64,000 bases of DNA from Mactromeris polynyma (GCA_032209605.1 JASFXZ010000043.1:978819-1042818); one strand, 5' to 3'; positions 47,501-60,656 are shown, counted from the first letter of the stretch. The notes: generated from the sequence alone by a model not told the origin. Made by a program: numbers and translations.

Positions 47501-48049
47501 GATGATGCAAGTAAGTTTGTCTCTGAGGATATGAATAATTCAAATGATAAAAGCGTGTTGAAGAACAGATCAAAACAGCATAAAGATGATGGATTTACTG
47601 CTAAACAGTCTAAAAAACGACATGGTCAACCTTGTAAACGTGATACATCCTGCCGTGGAAAAAGTAAATTGTCCACAAAAAAGAATGGGAAGTTGAAATC
47701 AAATCGTTCAGAATCAGATGATGAAACTTCAAGTGAAGATGGAGAAGGATTTGTTGAAGAGGAAGTTGAATGGACCACTGAAGTCAATGGAAAAGAAGTC
47801 CCAAAGGAAGAAATAAGGGCTGGAAGTAGCAATAAGACCCCCAAAAAGACTTTGAAAGGGAAAGGAAAGTCAGGTAAACAGAAAAAAACTAATCCTTGTG
47901 TTGAAGTTTTGGTAATGGATGTTGATGACATCAAATTTCTTGATGATATTCCAAATGTGATTGATAATGAACTTGGCGAGACCAGTAGAGATCAAGGAGC
48001 TGCTGATGAGGGAAATGATTATGATTCAGATGTCATTATTTTAGACTGA
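41552..48049 (+). CDS. Uncharacterised nuclear-type protein with SUMO-interaction-like motifs (4 exons)
   Basis: The predicted exons are 41552-41668, 43580-44383, 45095-45187 and 46868-48049. All have AG/GT borders and all are in phase 0, giving 731 residues. Residues 1-110 look like a helical domain (SKEVVKIIEDIAKKHRFG, then LLLAVFWHSLDATRQI) crossing the exon 1/2 junction smoothly, which supports the join. The rest is charged and probably disordered. SIM-like motifs are EVISIDDDSE (147-156), VEVLVMDVDD (683-692) and the extreme C-terminus SDVIILD (725-731). Basic stretches that could be nuclear signals are PPRKKR (312-317) and KTPKKTLKGKGK. The exon 3 donor (GTTTTT) is weak. I do not recognise the family; a SUMO-guided chromatin or repair adaptor is inference only. 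Confidence 0.75.
42606..43289. mobile_element. MITE in intron 1 of the SIM-rich gene
   Basis: 684 bp with inverted ends: AGGCCATAATTAAAA and TTTGTTTGCCCTTTACCGAC on the left, and reversed AGGCCTAAATTAAAA and TTTGTTTGCCCTTTACCGAC on the right. It is flanked by TATT on both sides (42602-42605, 43290-43293). It contains a 24-base poly(A) run at 43174-43197. No coding capacity. A relative lies at 6791-7221. Confidence 0.8.
45630..45800. repeat. Dispersed repeat fragment in intron 3 of the SIM-rich gene
   Basis: Begins TTATGCCTCCAACATTTGAAG and GAGGCATGAAGTGTTACCCC, then TGTCCATC-type pyrimidine repeats, a pattern like the openings of the repeats at 32575 and 60125. Identified by eye only. Confidence 0.35.
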
Positions 48050-48055
48050 ATTCAA

Positions 48056-48061
48056 AATAAA
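48056..48061 (+). terminator. Candidate poly(A) signal for the SIM-rich gene
   Basis: AATAAA seven bases after the stop codon. It is unusually close, but the next clear signals are several hundred bases further on. Confidence 0.4.
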
Positions 48062-51044
48062 ACTGATGTGTTTTCAGCTTTGCAGATTCATATATATGGT
48101 TTGATGGTATAAAGGAGCTGTATTTATTTTACTAGATTGTATATTTCTCCCTATGTTTGAGTGAATGTGTCAAACTTAATTTTCATTGAAATGTGCTCCT
48201 ACAATTTTGAGGAATAAGCGCAATATTTGCGATAAATTGGATGGTCATGGGACTACAGAAATTATTGGAATAATCGCGTTGTCTGTGTGACCTAATTCAA
48301 CGGAAATGACATTTTGCTTTGAGTCGTTTGAAAATAAAAATCATTAACATTAATTAACATACATAATGTTTGTAGAGTTTGTAAATTTGTAAGAAAAAAA
48401 ACAATCGAAACAAATTTATCCGAAAATTCGCAAATCGGTTGTATTTTTAATTATACATACTAAATGATGAAATTAGACAAGAATGTAATTTTTCTGTTGA
48501 GTAGAGAATCCCTTTTGTTAAGCAATACTCGGTTAAACACCATCCCAGACTGAATATGAAGGATTTCCTGTAAACAGTGGCCAATTACTTCGAACATGAT
48601 TCACTATCAATTAACCAATCAATTATGCCCGGCAGCATTGACTCGGTGTAGTGCATCTAGTCCCATCAAAATGAGTAGCATCAAAAATATATATTTCCTG
48701 TACTAACTTTGTGTCTTTAAATACTGGTAAAGAATCAAAGCACAAAAGTGCTGTGGGACGGTACCACTAGTCTCTGTAGCCAAGCTGGCAAATTGTTGCA
48801 TACAAGTTTCCGTTTTGTAACTAAACAGTTTTATAATATCAAAGTATGTGTAAATATGTCAGATGGTTTGCATGGAATATGGAACAAAACAAAAACAAAA
48901 ATACGAAAAGGAATAAACATTTATTGAAAAAATAGTAAACATTTTTTTCCAAGAGATCTTCAATCCGACTTGTTCTAGAAATGCTAGATTTTCAAACCAC
49001 AATAAAGAAAAATGGTCAGTAATAATGGTAGAACCTTAAAATTGTAAAACAAGTGGAATGTTTGTCACGATTGTAAATAAATTAAATACAAAGATATCAG
49101 TCCCTTTATGTAACGTTTGTGAATATTTAATTTTCAAATGACATATTAAATTATATCAGCACTAAATTAGAGTAAAATCAGTATGCCCAGGCATAAAACT
49201 ATGATAACACTAGCTTGCCATAGGTTATGAGTTATCTTGTTGTAGTGGGGTATTTTCCTATTAATTTTCCAAGCAAAGAGTGAGATGTAAATAGAAAGAT
49301 GACGACGATCATTTTCGTAGTCGTGCACAACGAGACCATATCTACGATAAATAGCAATAAAGAACAACAACAACAACAGTAATCACTTGTCATCGATTTA
49401 TATATATCCTTTAAAACTGATGTATATATCCTCTGAACCCGAGTACACCCTTTTATGTGCGAATCGTTTTACAACTGTGGCGAATCGTTATTCAACTGTG
49501 GCGAATCGTTATATTACCTGGTAGGGTACCCGTCTGATTGCATTTTTGTCACGCAGTTTCACCAACCGGCGAAAAGTAAGAATCTGTACTTAACAAAAAC
49601 ATCTGACGATCTTAAAATATGCACTTTACAAAACGATGACAATTTATGAAATTAATAAGGAATAAAACAAGATATACATTGAGTAAGTACTTCATGAATG
49701 AAGTACAAGAATGAACCATCTTTAAAAAATATAAAAGAGACAAACATTTTTCGTTCATTAAATTTTATTATGAGCAGACCCAAAACTGTAAACAATACAT
49801 TGCTTTAAAACCCATAGGAACTCAACAGAAACAGCTAATTAGTTCACAAACCACTTTAGCAGGTCACCTTTTCAACATTTTATGGAAATGTTTATGATAT
49901 TATTTTTGTTCGGTGAACTTTGGAACTACTTCATTGCGGAGTTCTTAGGATGTGGACGTTTTTGACTTGTTACCAGCTTTCAGCATTTTTTCTGATTTGA
50001 AAACGGGAACCAATTGATGTATGCCTCTCAAATTGCCACACTACTATAGCCGGTACCTGAGCGATACCGTCCAAAAATGGTGCTATGTAACTTGATGACT
50101 ATTGAAAATGTGATAATAATGCACTTATTTAAAACACTTACCCCTGGTACATGTATATCAAATTCTTCCTGGAATAAGTTATTTAGGACATCGGCGCATT
50201 ACAGAACACTAGTCATTACCCTTACTATTGGAAATACTACATAACAAAATTTCTAAACTGAAATAATAATTGTTGGAAACTGGTTCTGTTCTTTGAGATC
50301 TTCGTATAAACTTCATAATTTTTATAAATTATTAAATGACTTGATATGTATGTAAAGTGTTATTTTGAATGCCGATAATTCTATAAAGAAGAAGTTCAGT
50401 TTACTGCGTGGTTCATGGATCAGCAGGTAAATTTTGATTATTGTTTTATTTAGTTATTGTAAATAATCAAGTCTGACATTAGAAGTTGTATAAAATCAAT
50501 ATTCTTATTGTTGTACATTGCAAACAGATAATTGTGATTATTGCATATAAACTGAGTTCAGGAACTGACTGGTAAACAGATCTGGTCCCCCAAATAAAAA
50601 CAGTTTGATTTACCCAATGCTTTAGCTAAAATTTGTCAAAATTATCAAAAAATTAGATGAAAAAATCAAATGGATAAAACTTACACTTTATTTGTTTACA
50701 AAATGTTTTCAAAACTGTTCATTTATTATCAGATAGTGTCCAACATCTCTGACCTCTGAACACAGGATCTATTCACATCTTTTTGCTAATTTGTAAGGGT
50801 ACACATGTGTGGTTATTTGTTGATCATATATGGTATTATTGTACTCAATTATTATAATGATTATCAGAATCATTTTATGAGGACTGAAATTTGCTCACAG
50901 GCGGTACATGTATTTACAATGGAGTTACCATATTTTACTGCAAAAGACAACTTCTTGATAATCTGAAAAAAAATCTAGTGATATTGTTTATACATGTATG
51001 TATACATCTATATTGTCCTTTGTGTACAGTTATATTCTTACTAT
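48062..51044. other. Intergenic DNA, no supported gene
   Basis: AT-rich. The only structure seen is a triple short repeat GCGAATCGTT..ACAACTGTG at 49458-49521 (unit about 23 bases). An isolated stretch 50397-50426 has AG and GT borders but is too short to call an exon. Confidence 0.55.
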
Positions 51045-51235
51045 TTACTGTTGCCCATGGCTGAGTGGTTAAGGCATCCGCCTTGGGAACTGAAGGTTGA
51101 AGGTTTGAATCCCTAAAGGGGTCCGTTCTGTTATGGCCGGTTTGTGAGCTGCCAGCTACATGTAGTTCAGTAATGGTTACCATGTGCCTACCAGCCTGGT
51201 GCTGGCATTAAAGTATAGGAATTGGGATAATAAGT
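51045..51235 (+). mobile_element. tRNA-derived SINE
   Basis: The head TGGCTGAGTGGTTAAGG (from 51058) is a polymerase III A box of the Ser/Leu tRNA type, and GGTTTGAATCCC (51102-51113) is a B box at tRNA spacing. The long-armed tRNA-like head is followed by an unrelated body to about 51235. The frame across it is not a gene. Confidence 0.7.
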
Positions 51236-52984
51236 CATATTATTATCGTAAGTCAGAAATGGCTGGCCCTTTATATACGGATGACACTTTAATAAATCAA
51301 CAGTTTATTGTGCATGACTTGTATGTTCTTCTGTCTTGCTTTAATTGTCATTCGTTTACTGTTATTTGTATTAACATTGTTGTTGTGTAGTAATTCTGGC
51401 TCATGGTTTGTACTACAGAAAAAATGTTGTAAAGGTCTTTTTATGTCACAGACACAGTCAGGGATTTTTCCAGCTGTTAGGATGGCATAAAACTGGCCTT
51501 CTTGAAGTAAGGAGACTAGGTTAATGTAAAAAAACAGCCCTGAAAATGTTTGCAATATGAAAAACGCACAACATTGTATTTGCAAACATTTCTAGGTTTA
51601 TAGTATTGTGTTTTGTATTTTTGTATTTGTTAAGAATAATAATAATGGAAACATTTCCATTTTTGTTTCAGTTTTATTTATTTGCAATTGATGTTTCAAG
51701 TTTTGCTGTTGGAACTCTGTTTTACTTTGGTTACTGTTGCATTTGCTGTTACAACTCTCTTTATCTGTAATACACAGAGATACATGTGCTGGTACATAGT
51801 GAACAGATAAAAGATTTTGATATTTTAGAATCTAGCGGAAAAAAACAATGAGTTTATGGTCTAATTAAAAATTCTCAATTGGTATATTTTCTGTTAATGC
51901 CTGTTTCAGTCATTAAATTTCCCTGAATTTTCCTTGCATTTGGAATCTATGGGGGCCTGAAACAGAGTTTTATTTGTGGCACGACAGTAAATCATACATT
52001 AATTTGCATTTCTAGAAAGAATCTCATTCATATAGTGTATTTTTATAAATTCAAACTATAAATAGAACTGACCAAGTATTGTAAGGTTCCTTTGATTGTG
52101 GTCATAACTGAAGTGTAAATTTGCTGATTTGTTATTCTAAGCCATGTTAGGGCTATAGAATTTTTTCAAAAACACTCGTCCCGGACTAATGGAAATGTAA
52201 AATTCTACTTGTCTGACATAGGAAGCTAGTTGTCTGAGAATATCGGTCAATTATATAACAAATAAACATACACAATGATAGCTCCACAGTCTAAAATTTA
52301 TAATCACATGCATGTGTTTGTGGGATTCTAAGGTTTGACCTACAACTTAACAATTGCTGATGTTGGTTATCTTTAAAAAACAGATTTGTCCGGGACTAAC
52401 TTTTGGTAGCCCGATTCAGCATTAGGCTAGACTAGTGGATTTCTAAAGCCCTGCGTGTGTACCAGTAATGTTATATATGATGGATTGGTTAACTTATAAT
52501 CAGGATGCAAATCCTCTGTCAAGATCACTTAGTGAATATTACGTAATATGAATCCATTCTGATGTTAGTGTGGGAAAGTATTGTTTGAATGACTTTGTAA
52601 CTAATATATCAGTAGATCCATAGCTATATACTTTAATTTCCTCCATGCATGGAGAGCAGAACATTTTGTACAGAGTGAAACAATAAAATAGTGAACAAAT
52701 ATCCCCTATATACAACTCGTCATCAAATCATCCTGAGTCACAATACAGTTGACAGTTTAAGATAAACATGTTAATACTAAGGAATATTAACAAAAGTATA
52801 AAAATCTGTACATTTGAAAAGCATGTGTAAATGTTACATAAATTCATATCTGGTTTGGCACAGGCAGTATTTTGATTACTTAGATGCAACATTTCCACAT
52901 GGAGTCTATAACACAACATACCATTAACATATTGTAGCATAAAAGGTTATGTTTACTAACTTCTTTGTTCATGTTATTTAGGGT
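51236..52984. other. Intergenic DNA, no supported gene
   Basis: AT-rich spacer. 52160-52460 contains TCCCGGACTAATGG and TCCGGGACTAACTTTTGG with GTGGATTTCTA, related to 9845-9930 (reversed) and 5283-5320; probably remnants of one dispersed repeat. Confidence 0.5.
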
Positions 52985-53660
52985 TTTTTATGCCCCTGCT
53001 CTGAAAGGGGGATATAGATTTGCCCTTGTCTGTCGGTCCGTCCATCACAAAATCTTGTGTCACTCGTATCTCCTTAAGTATATGAGCCAGTGTCATAAGA
53101 CTTGACAGGAATGTTCACCAGCATTTGTAGTTGTGCATCTAGGGTTTCATGTTTGGCTGTGTCCAGTAAGTGCAAAGTTATGGCCCTTGACTTAGTTAAA
53201 ATATAGCCTACAGAGTATGCAATTTTGTGTCGCGCATATCTCCAACAGTATATCAGCTACACTCGCCGAACTGTACAGGAATGTTACCAGCATGTGCAGT
53301 TGTGCACCTGGGGTTTCATGTTTGGCTGTGTCCAGTTAGTGCAAAGTTATGGCCCTTGACTTAGTTAAAATATAGCCTACAGAGAATGCAATCTTGTATC
53401 GCGCATATCTCCAAAAAAAGTTGAGTCAGAGTCATAAAACTTTACAGGAATGCACACCAGCTGGTGTAGTTGTGCACCTGGGGTTTCATGTATGGTTACG
53501 CCCAGTAAGTGCATAGTTATGGCCCTTATCACCATAATCAGTACAGTTGTTCACTTGGTAATTTTGATACCCATTCTCAAACTATGAGCAGAATAATAGA
53601 ATTTGCTTTTGTGACAAAGGCTGCAAGTGGGGACATCTGTGTCATGGACGTTTCTTTTCC
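52985..53660 (+). repeat. Dispersed repeat family, copy 2
   Basis: The same order of landmarks as 32575-33255: GGGGGATATAGATTTGCCCT, GTCCGTCC, three subunits of about 165 bases with GTTATGGCCCTTGACTTA, and the terminal CAAACTATGAGCAGAATAAT. Copies differ by scattered substitutions. Confidence 0.85.
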
Positions 53661-54119
53661 ATTCTTGACATTTGTTAGAATTATGTTTTTTAATTAGGGG
53701 TGAGACGATACGGACGTAACAAGATATAATTCATATCAAGATATACCTCTCTAGATACAATATGTATCACGATATATCATAAAGAATAAGTAAAATTTTC
53801 CTAATGCCACACTTGTTAGCATTAATAGTAAGGATGTATTAGCTAATGGCATTAGTTAAGAATATTTACTTCACGATACTTGTTTCTTGTTAAGAACAAA
53901 ACACATATAACTAAAGTGACTAAATTGTAATGATTTCAATGCACTCCAAATTTTACAGGTATAATCGTAACAAATCTCCGTACTTAGTTGCCATTCGTGT
54001 TGTGTTGCCAAATGTGTGACAGTTGTGTTTTTTGTGTTACATTCAATGAATAAAAATGGTGGATCAATGCAGCGATTTTTCTCAAAACGTATCGAAATGT
54101 GTAATCAGGTTTTCAACAA

Positions 54120-54640
54120 AAACGTGACTATAGATTGGGGTATTATTCAGGATGAATTGGGAGTTTGGATGTATGATGTCAAATAGCAGGTTTCCAGTCA
54201 AAACTTAAGTTCAAATTGACACCAAACATAGTATATGGCAAGACCTAGCAAACATAATATATGGCAAGACCTAGCATTGAATTGTATTTGGAGCCACTAG
54301 GGCCAAGATTACTGTTAATAAAAATCAGAAAATAATGAAGGCTTGTAACTTTTCTTCCAACTGACATATTGTCATCAAACTTTATGCATAATAGGGTTAT
54401 ATGTAGATCTAGCTTTGAATGGTATATAGGACAAATGAGGTCAAGGTCACAGTTACTTAATATAGACAAGTGATTTCCAGCCAGTAACTTCAGTTCAGAT
54501 TGACATAATTTCACCAAACTTGGTGCATAGCAATTTTGAATGGAGACCTAGCTGTTTAATGTGTTTGGATGGCTGGGGTCAACATCAAGGGATCTTTTAT
54601 TAAATGTAGATGTAAATATAAGTTTATTGATTTACTACCA
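54120..54640. repeat. Diverged tandem-like dispersed repeat
   Basis: Three diverged blocks of about 150 bases sharing GACCTAGC, GGTCAAG.TCAC, TTCCA.CCA.TAACTT and ATCAAACTT/ACCAAACTTGG segments. 54217-54272 also holds a 32-base direct duplication around ATATGGCAAGACCTAGCA. Confidence 0.55.
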
Positions 54641-56015
54641 GGAACATTTATTCAGATTAATTTATGACCAAGCTTGGTGTATAAAGAAAGCTTATGCTTG
54701 GGAATGTATTTAGGGGCTACACAAGTTAATTCTATGTTCATCTCGGCCCAACCTCTCCAGAGCAACATCCTTTGGGAGAAGCAAATTAGGCTGTGGATGA
54801 GAGCTCAAATTGATACTAAATGGTTACTACAGGTACATTGTATGATGTTAAACAGAGGTTGTTCCTCGAAGGATGGCCTCTGTGGACAGGTTACACTGTG
54901 TACCAATACAATACAATAAAATGGGTTTTTTGCTGCTCATGTAAACATATGCTCATTCAGTACTTTCAAACTGTATTTATACTGGTAAATTGATATGTGA
55001 AATTTGTGAAGTTTTTACCAAAACAATCTTCAAGATGGTAGAGGAGATATGAAAAAATAGGTTATCATGTCTTTTGTATGGGCCATTGAATTGGCTTATT
55101 TTGCTGTGCACATAATACAGAAATCTGATTGAGGATATTTTTAGGCTCACCCATTTGTGATATGCTAAGGTCATGGTAACTAGTATTGCTTATAGTCATT
55201 TTTGTCAGCTGATGTATAAATGTCTAAATAAATTTACATATTATTATATACAGTAAACGTTTAGCTTGTATTTACTCTTCAGTTCAAAGATAGTTACAGG
55301 TTTTTATTAATGATCAAATACAGCCTGACCCAGATCATTTGACAACCTTTTATCCGAATGTACTTGGCATCATCCAAATCAAATATGAGGTCCTGGGCCG
55401 GTATTACACAAGCATCTTAAGTGAATCTTAAATATTTTCACTTAAGTACAAAACTTCTAATGGATGTTATTGCAAAACCATGTTAAAACTGTAAGACTTT
55501 TTAATGGTAATGACAACAACATATTAATAATATTCATTTATCACTCTTGATTTGACCATTTAATAGCCTGTATGTAAAATACACCAGTTTAGGAAAATGA
55601 ATTTTAAGGATATGGATAAGATTTTACTTAAGATGTTTCTGTAATATTGCCCCTGATGTATCTTGTATGTGGAATTGAAATGAAATTTCGGACCCGATGA
55701 ATTCGAATGAACGAGATCGGACTGTATGTGAATGATCCATGCATTTATGATCATGAGTGCGTGTATTATATCAAGGGTGTATTTTAATTGGAAAAAGTGT
55801 CTGAAAACACCCTATTTATATTTGAATAAATACTTGATTGCAATCGGAATGTTAGTGAGTGATCTATTTAAAGCACCAACTTTTTGTTGCCCGAGTGAAA
55901 TAGAAATATATCATTTTAGCGAAGATATCGAGTCTCACCCAGGTATGGGAATGAATAAGCCTGCATTTAAACTAATAATTTCTTTCACATGCTAATTTCT
56001 TGTTGATATACCACC
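54641..56015. other. Intergenic DNA, no supported gene
   Basis: Nothing recognised apart from short open frames of 60-90 codons with no family features. Confidence 0.5.
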
Positions 56016-56028
56016 CTTATGAAAACAG

Positions 56029-56305
56029 AAAGTTTGCAGCAAATTTGCTGCAACTTTGCAGCAAATTAGCCGCAAACTTTTTTAGTCACAGTAAGGTTTG
56101 CAAGAAGTTCGCAGGACTTCGCGGCTAGCGGTGAAGTTACTGCGACTTTGCTGCAAATTCGCAGAAAGTTCGCGGCTAGCCGCAACTTTGCAAGAAGTTT
56201 GCGGCAAACTTGAATAAAATAATTTGTGTTGCAAGAAGTTCGCAAGAATCTTTAATGCAAAAAATCATGTTGCAAGAAGTTTGCGGGAAACATTGGCATT
56301 TCAAC
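56029..56305. repeat. Left subterminal repeat cluster of the 5-kb element
   Basis: Many short direct and inverted copies of AAGTTTGC(A/G)GC, AAATTTGCTGC and AAGAAGTTCGC, alternating orientation so the strand can form hairpins. Such clusters often bind transposase, but that is inference here. Confidence 0.8.
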
Positions 56306-56629
56306 TATTTTTTTATGTGTGCAAATACAGTAGTGTTTAATATTACATCTTTGTAACAATTATAACATGAAAACTAGTTTTTATTTTTGTGGAAAAAATA
56401 TATATGTTATCATCGGTCCAATGTTGGCCAGAGTTAAATCAAAACAAATGTCAGCCCAATATCTGCTCTTCCATTATTTGTTTGACATTTTTTCTTTTGT
56501 TAGTTTGACACTTTGTAGCAATGTTATTTTGATGCCAAACTAATCCATTTGCCAAGTCTAATTGCAATGTAATGGAAAAATATTGATACACGTTTTTTAA
56601 CATCTAAGCACGTATATAATTTTAACTTA

Positions 56630-59180
56630 TCCGCACTGTAAACGTGCTTAAATTGTATCCGTGAGATAAACGCGCCAATTGAGCGTCATGCAAGCGTCTG
56701 CCAGGAACGAGGGCGCCAAGAGAAAGGAAAGTCGCTTTTAGCAAGAATTTGAAGGTAATATTTTAATGTATGTTTCCTTATCACGATTTATGCTAGTTTA
56801 CATTTTTTTCCTTCCTATTCATGTATTTTCTGGTTGTATATATGACTTGGTGTGAATGTCGTTGTAAAATGGGTGGGTGGGGAGTGGTGATCGAATATTT
56901 AGAATTGCCAAATTGCATTAACATGCTTAAAGGTATAGTTTAATCTTCCTATAAGGTTTCTTCTACAAAATAACCCATCCATAATAAATCCAAATTCATT
57001 ATTACTGACGTTGTTTCACTGTGCTGACCCGTATACGGATGGCACTAAATATCGGTGCACACTGTCACTGAACCGGTGGAAACCGAAAATGTCCGATTAC
57101 TATGCTAGCTTGGTCGCACATTTTTTACATCATATAGTATTAAGCATTTTTTAGTTTGTCCAGTCGAAAATGAGCTGTATTTGAAAACAAGATAAAAGTT
57201 CAGTAGACCTTTACCTCTTTTTCTGTGGTATGTGTAAGTTTTTTAATCACCTTCGCTTATATTGCGATTTTGAATCATACAGTTTCACACGGTCACAAAG
57301 TAACTTGATCATGATTTTACATACTTCTTTCATGTGGTTAAATCCTTAACAACATCTATGTATGTCAACCTTTCATTGCTTACTTGTTGCAGCTCAGAGG
57401 AGGATATTATGGGAGCAGCGAACATACATCGGGTCTGATGCGGATGTGGGTTTTTCCAACATTATTGAAAAAAAAACCTTTCATGGGCAACAAGAAGTTT
57501 GTAAGTATGACAGCCTAATGGGATACATACATTGATTGTCAAACACTGGTTTTGTCTGAGATTCTGTTAATAAATTAATGTTATATAAAATATCACTTGT
57601 ATAACTTATACTAACCGAGTATCATTGTAAAAATATTCTGTACAGAAAAAGGAAAGTTTTAATACTGCTATCATTACTAGTTACCCGAGTCCCATGATTA
57701 CTTACATACACGTTGGTTTCTTAGCATGATCGATCTGTATACATATTTATATTTAAAGAAAGTTCTTAAAAAGGTTTAAAATTCCTTTAGTGATTTATAT
57801 TGGATTTAAGTCATAGATATATTGGAGAGAAATAATTTTTTGAGACAAGTCGTGACATAGTCTTGAAAAGTTGATCTTTGAGACCTGTGGGTTGCGGTTG
57901 CTACTGTCAAGGCCCACTATGAACCTTCACTATTTTTCAGACTGAGAAAGAGTTCTTCCTTATGAGGCCTTCGCTGTCCAGTGCCTTTATCTCAGGCAAC
58001 TGGGCCAGTTCCCTGGACAAACTTTGTGAACTATTGGAGTTCTCACTCTCACCCTGTCTCCCAACCTGTCACACCCCACTCTGACCATCTCCCTACCTGT
58101 CACACCCACTCTCAACTGTCTCACACCACTCTCACTGTCTCCCTACCTGTTACACCCCTGTCTCATTACCTGTAAGTTGTAACTACCCACTCTAACCCTG
58201 TCTCCCTACCTGTCACACCCCACCCTCAGCCTGTCTCCCTAACTGTCACACCCCACTCTAACCCTGTCTCCCAACCTGTCACATCCCAACCTCATCCTGT
58301 CTCCCTACCTAACACAACTCACTGTCTCCCTACCCGTCACACCCCACTCTCACCGTCTCACCCCACTCTAACCCTGTCTCCCAACCTGTCACATCCCAAC
58401 CTCATCCTGTCTCCCTACCTGTCCCAATCTACTCTCACAGTCTCCCACCTGTCGCACCCCACTGACCATCTCCCTACCTGTCACACCCACTCTCAACTGT
58501 CACACCCCACTGTTTCCCTACCTGTCACACCCCACTCTCGGTCTCCCTACCTGTCACACCCCACTCTAACTGTCTCCAACCTGTCACACCCCACTCTGAC
58601 TGTCTCCTACCTGTCACACCCCACTCTGACTGTCTCCTACCTGTCACACCCCACTCTGACTGTCTCCTACCTGTGTTTCCCCACTCTCATCCTCTCCCAA
58701 TCTGTCACAACCCACTCTTACCGTCTCCAAACATGACACATGCCACTCTCACTGTCTACCAACCTGTCACACCCCACCCTCAGCCTCTCCCAACCTGTCA
58801 CACCCCACTCTCACACTGTCACTCACTCATTAACCCAATTCCTGTATTTACCATAGACATTTAAAAGGTATTTTGATCACTTAGTCTTTAAATAAAAGAT
58901 GTTAAAGGTTTTCTTGTAATTGTTACAGCGGTCAGCCTATGCAGTGGAAGTACTTAAGATGGACAAAAGCTGAATTGTAAAGGCGTTCACACCCTCCTGA
59001 GAGCACAGAAAAAAATGGAACAGCTGATCTACCATTCCAAGACACAATGTCGAAACTTTAGTAGTCATACAATAATGGACTTATTCAGAACTGATCCAGA
59101 GGTGGAGAAAGTTATTATGGACTTGAGACCAAGTCAGACAATGATCTTTCAAGTAAAGGGTGACATGATTTACATGTAAT
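56630..59180 (+). other. Possible spliced transcript inside the 5-kb element (weak)
   Basis: A GC-richer segment (56640-56755) ends GAAG/GTAATA. 57393-57499 has a TGCAG acceptor and a strong TTT/GTAAGTATG donor, and 57941 follows a TTTTTCAG. A later block (58928-59180) follows TTACAG and has a 70-codon frame ending DMIYM. I cannot join them into a recognised protein. It may be a captured gene fragment, a non-coding RNA or chance. Confidence 0.25.
58020..58815 (+). repeat. CTGTCTCCC(A/T)ACCTGTCACACCCC minisatellite
   Basis: About 0.8 kb of degenerate tandem units, roughly 30-45 bases each, built from CACTCT(A/C)AC, CTGTCTCCCTA and CCTGTCACACCCC. Three consecutive units at 58575-58670 are near-identical (unit about 37 bases). 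The pyrimidine strand bias is extreme. Frames across it are low-complexity. Confidence 0.9.
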
Positions 59181-60124
59181 AGTGCAGATCATGAGACTGA
59201 GTCTGGGGTGCAGCAGGCAATCAAAATGGTCGTGTTAGTGTCCTCTGAGACCATCTCCATTATTCTGAACAAGCAGTAGCTTATTGCCATTATTCTGTAT
59301 GATACAGGATCATTGATTTATAGACAGACTGAAGAAGATATTTGTTGTTGGTTTAATCTTAGTGTTTTGAATTTATTGTAAAACATAAGTTTTGTGTAAT
59401 TGCTGTTTTATTCTTTTAATGAGTACAGGCGTTTATGCAGTATTGTCAAATTAAGTTATTAAGATAAACCAAGATGGATATAGGTAAAAAAGTAGTATTT
59501 TATTAATAAATTGCAAAGACAGAGTCACAGATGAATTAATAACAAGACTAGTGTTGAAATTAAAATTATCAAGTACAGTCAATCCACATGTCTTATGCGG
59601 CCATATGCAGTAAACGTCATCTTTGAAAAATTCCCGACAATTTTCACTATATCTTTGTTTTGCTAAGCGACTTTTGTTTAACGTAACTGGTCGTCACTCA
59701 AAGTTTTTTCAGTCATTTTTTTCCTTTCTTTAAACGACCGCTAATTCATAATAGACAGATTATATAAGATTTCATAAGATCTGTTGAATATTTTTTTATT
59801 ACAAATAAAAGAATAAAACTGTTTGTTTTGTACATTGTATTTTTAACATGTTGAAGCAAATTTTAAGTACAAATGTATGTTTAGTAGCAGACTAGAAAAT
59901 AGTGAAACCTGATATCTTATCTGGATCCAAGCTTTGTATTAAAAGTCTGTTTCATTAAGAGACCTCTTTTTGTCTGACCCTTTGGTGGTCTCTTAATACA
60001 AGATTGACTGTATCTAATATAACGTCTTTTAAATATTTAAAGAAATAATTATTCACATATTACTAAAAATGCAAATATATTATTTTTCAATGCATATTAT
60101 GTGTTCTTTTTGTGCACATTGTTT

Positions 60125-60390
60125 TTTTAGCTCACGAGAGCTAAAGTCATGCTATTGTGATCGCCCTGTGTCCGTCATGTGTTATGAACAATATGTTTCA
60201 AACAACTTCTCCTAAACCTCTTGATGAATTTTGACTAAACTTTCTTAGAATCCACCTTAACAACCATGACTCTTCTTAGCAACCATGTACATGTGCTTCC
60301 ATATGATAGTAACTAATGAGTTTTATAACTCGCCTGTTATGCATATGATAGTCTTTACACTCAGGTGAGTGTGATCTAGTGCCATCTTGT
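60125..60390 (+). repeat. Dispersed repeat with AGCTCACGAGAGCT head
   Basis: Begins TTTTAGCTCACGAGAGCTAA, then ATTGTGATCGCCCTGTGTCC and ACTTCTCCTAAACC, ending ACTCAGGTGAGTGTGATC. The layout is one commonly seen in mollusc repeats; no coding. Confidence 0.5.
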
Positions 60391-60656
60391 TGTTTGATTA
60401 TTATAAATCATGTTTCTACTTCATTGACTCGTATGAAAATAATTTGTGATCAAACCATTTTGAACTTGATAATGACAACTAATTCATATCTTGTTGCCTC
60501 TCTTACCCGCTAGTTATATTCCAGTTGTTAAATATTTTTCTGTGTGAGTTCAAAATCTAGGTTAATCTTGACAGTTATATTGATCATAATAAATGTTTCT
60601 GTTAATTTGAATAAATTGTTATTGTGTTACATTGTTTAGTAAATGTCTGTATATTG

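Noticed and set aside
51184..51390. 68-codon frame MPTSLVLALKYRNW...
   Set aside because: Begins inside the body of a SINE; no conserved domain.
58673..58864. Proline/serine/threonine-rich small proteins at 57981-58864
   Set aside because: Low-complexity translation of a CTGTCTCCC minisatellite.
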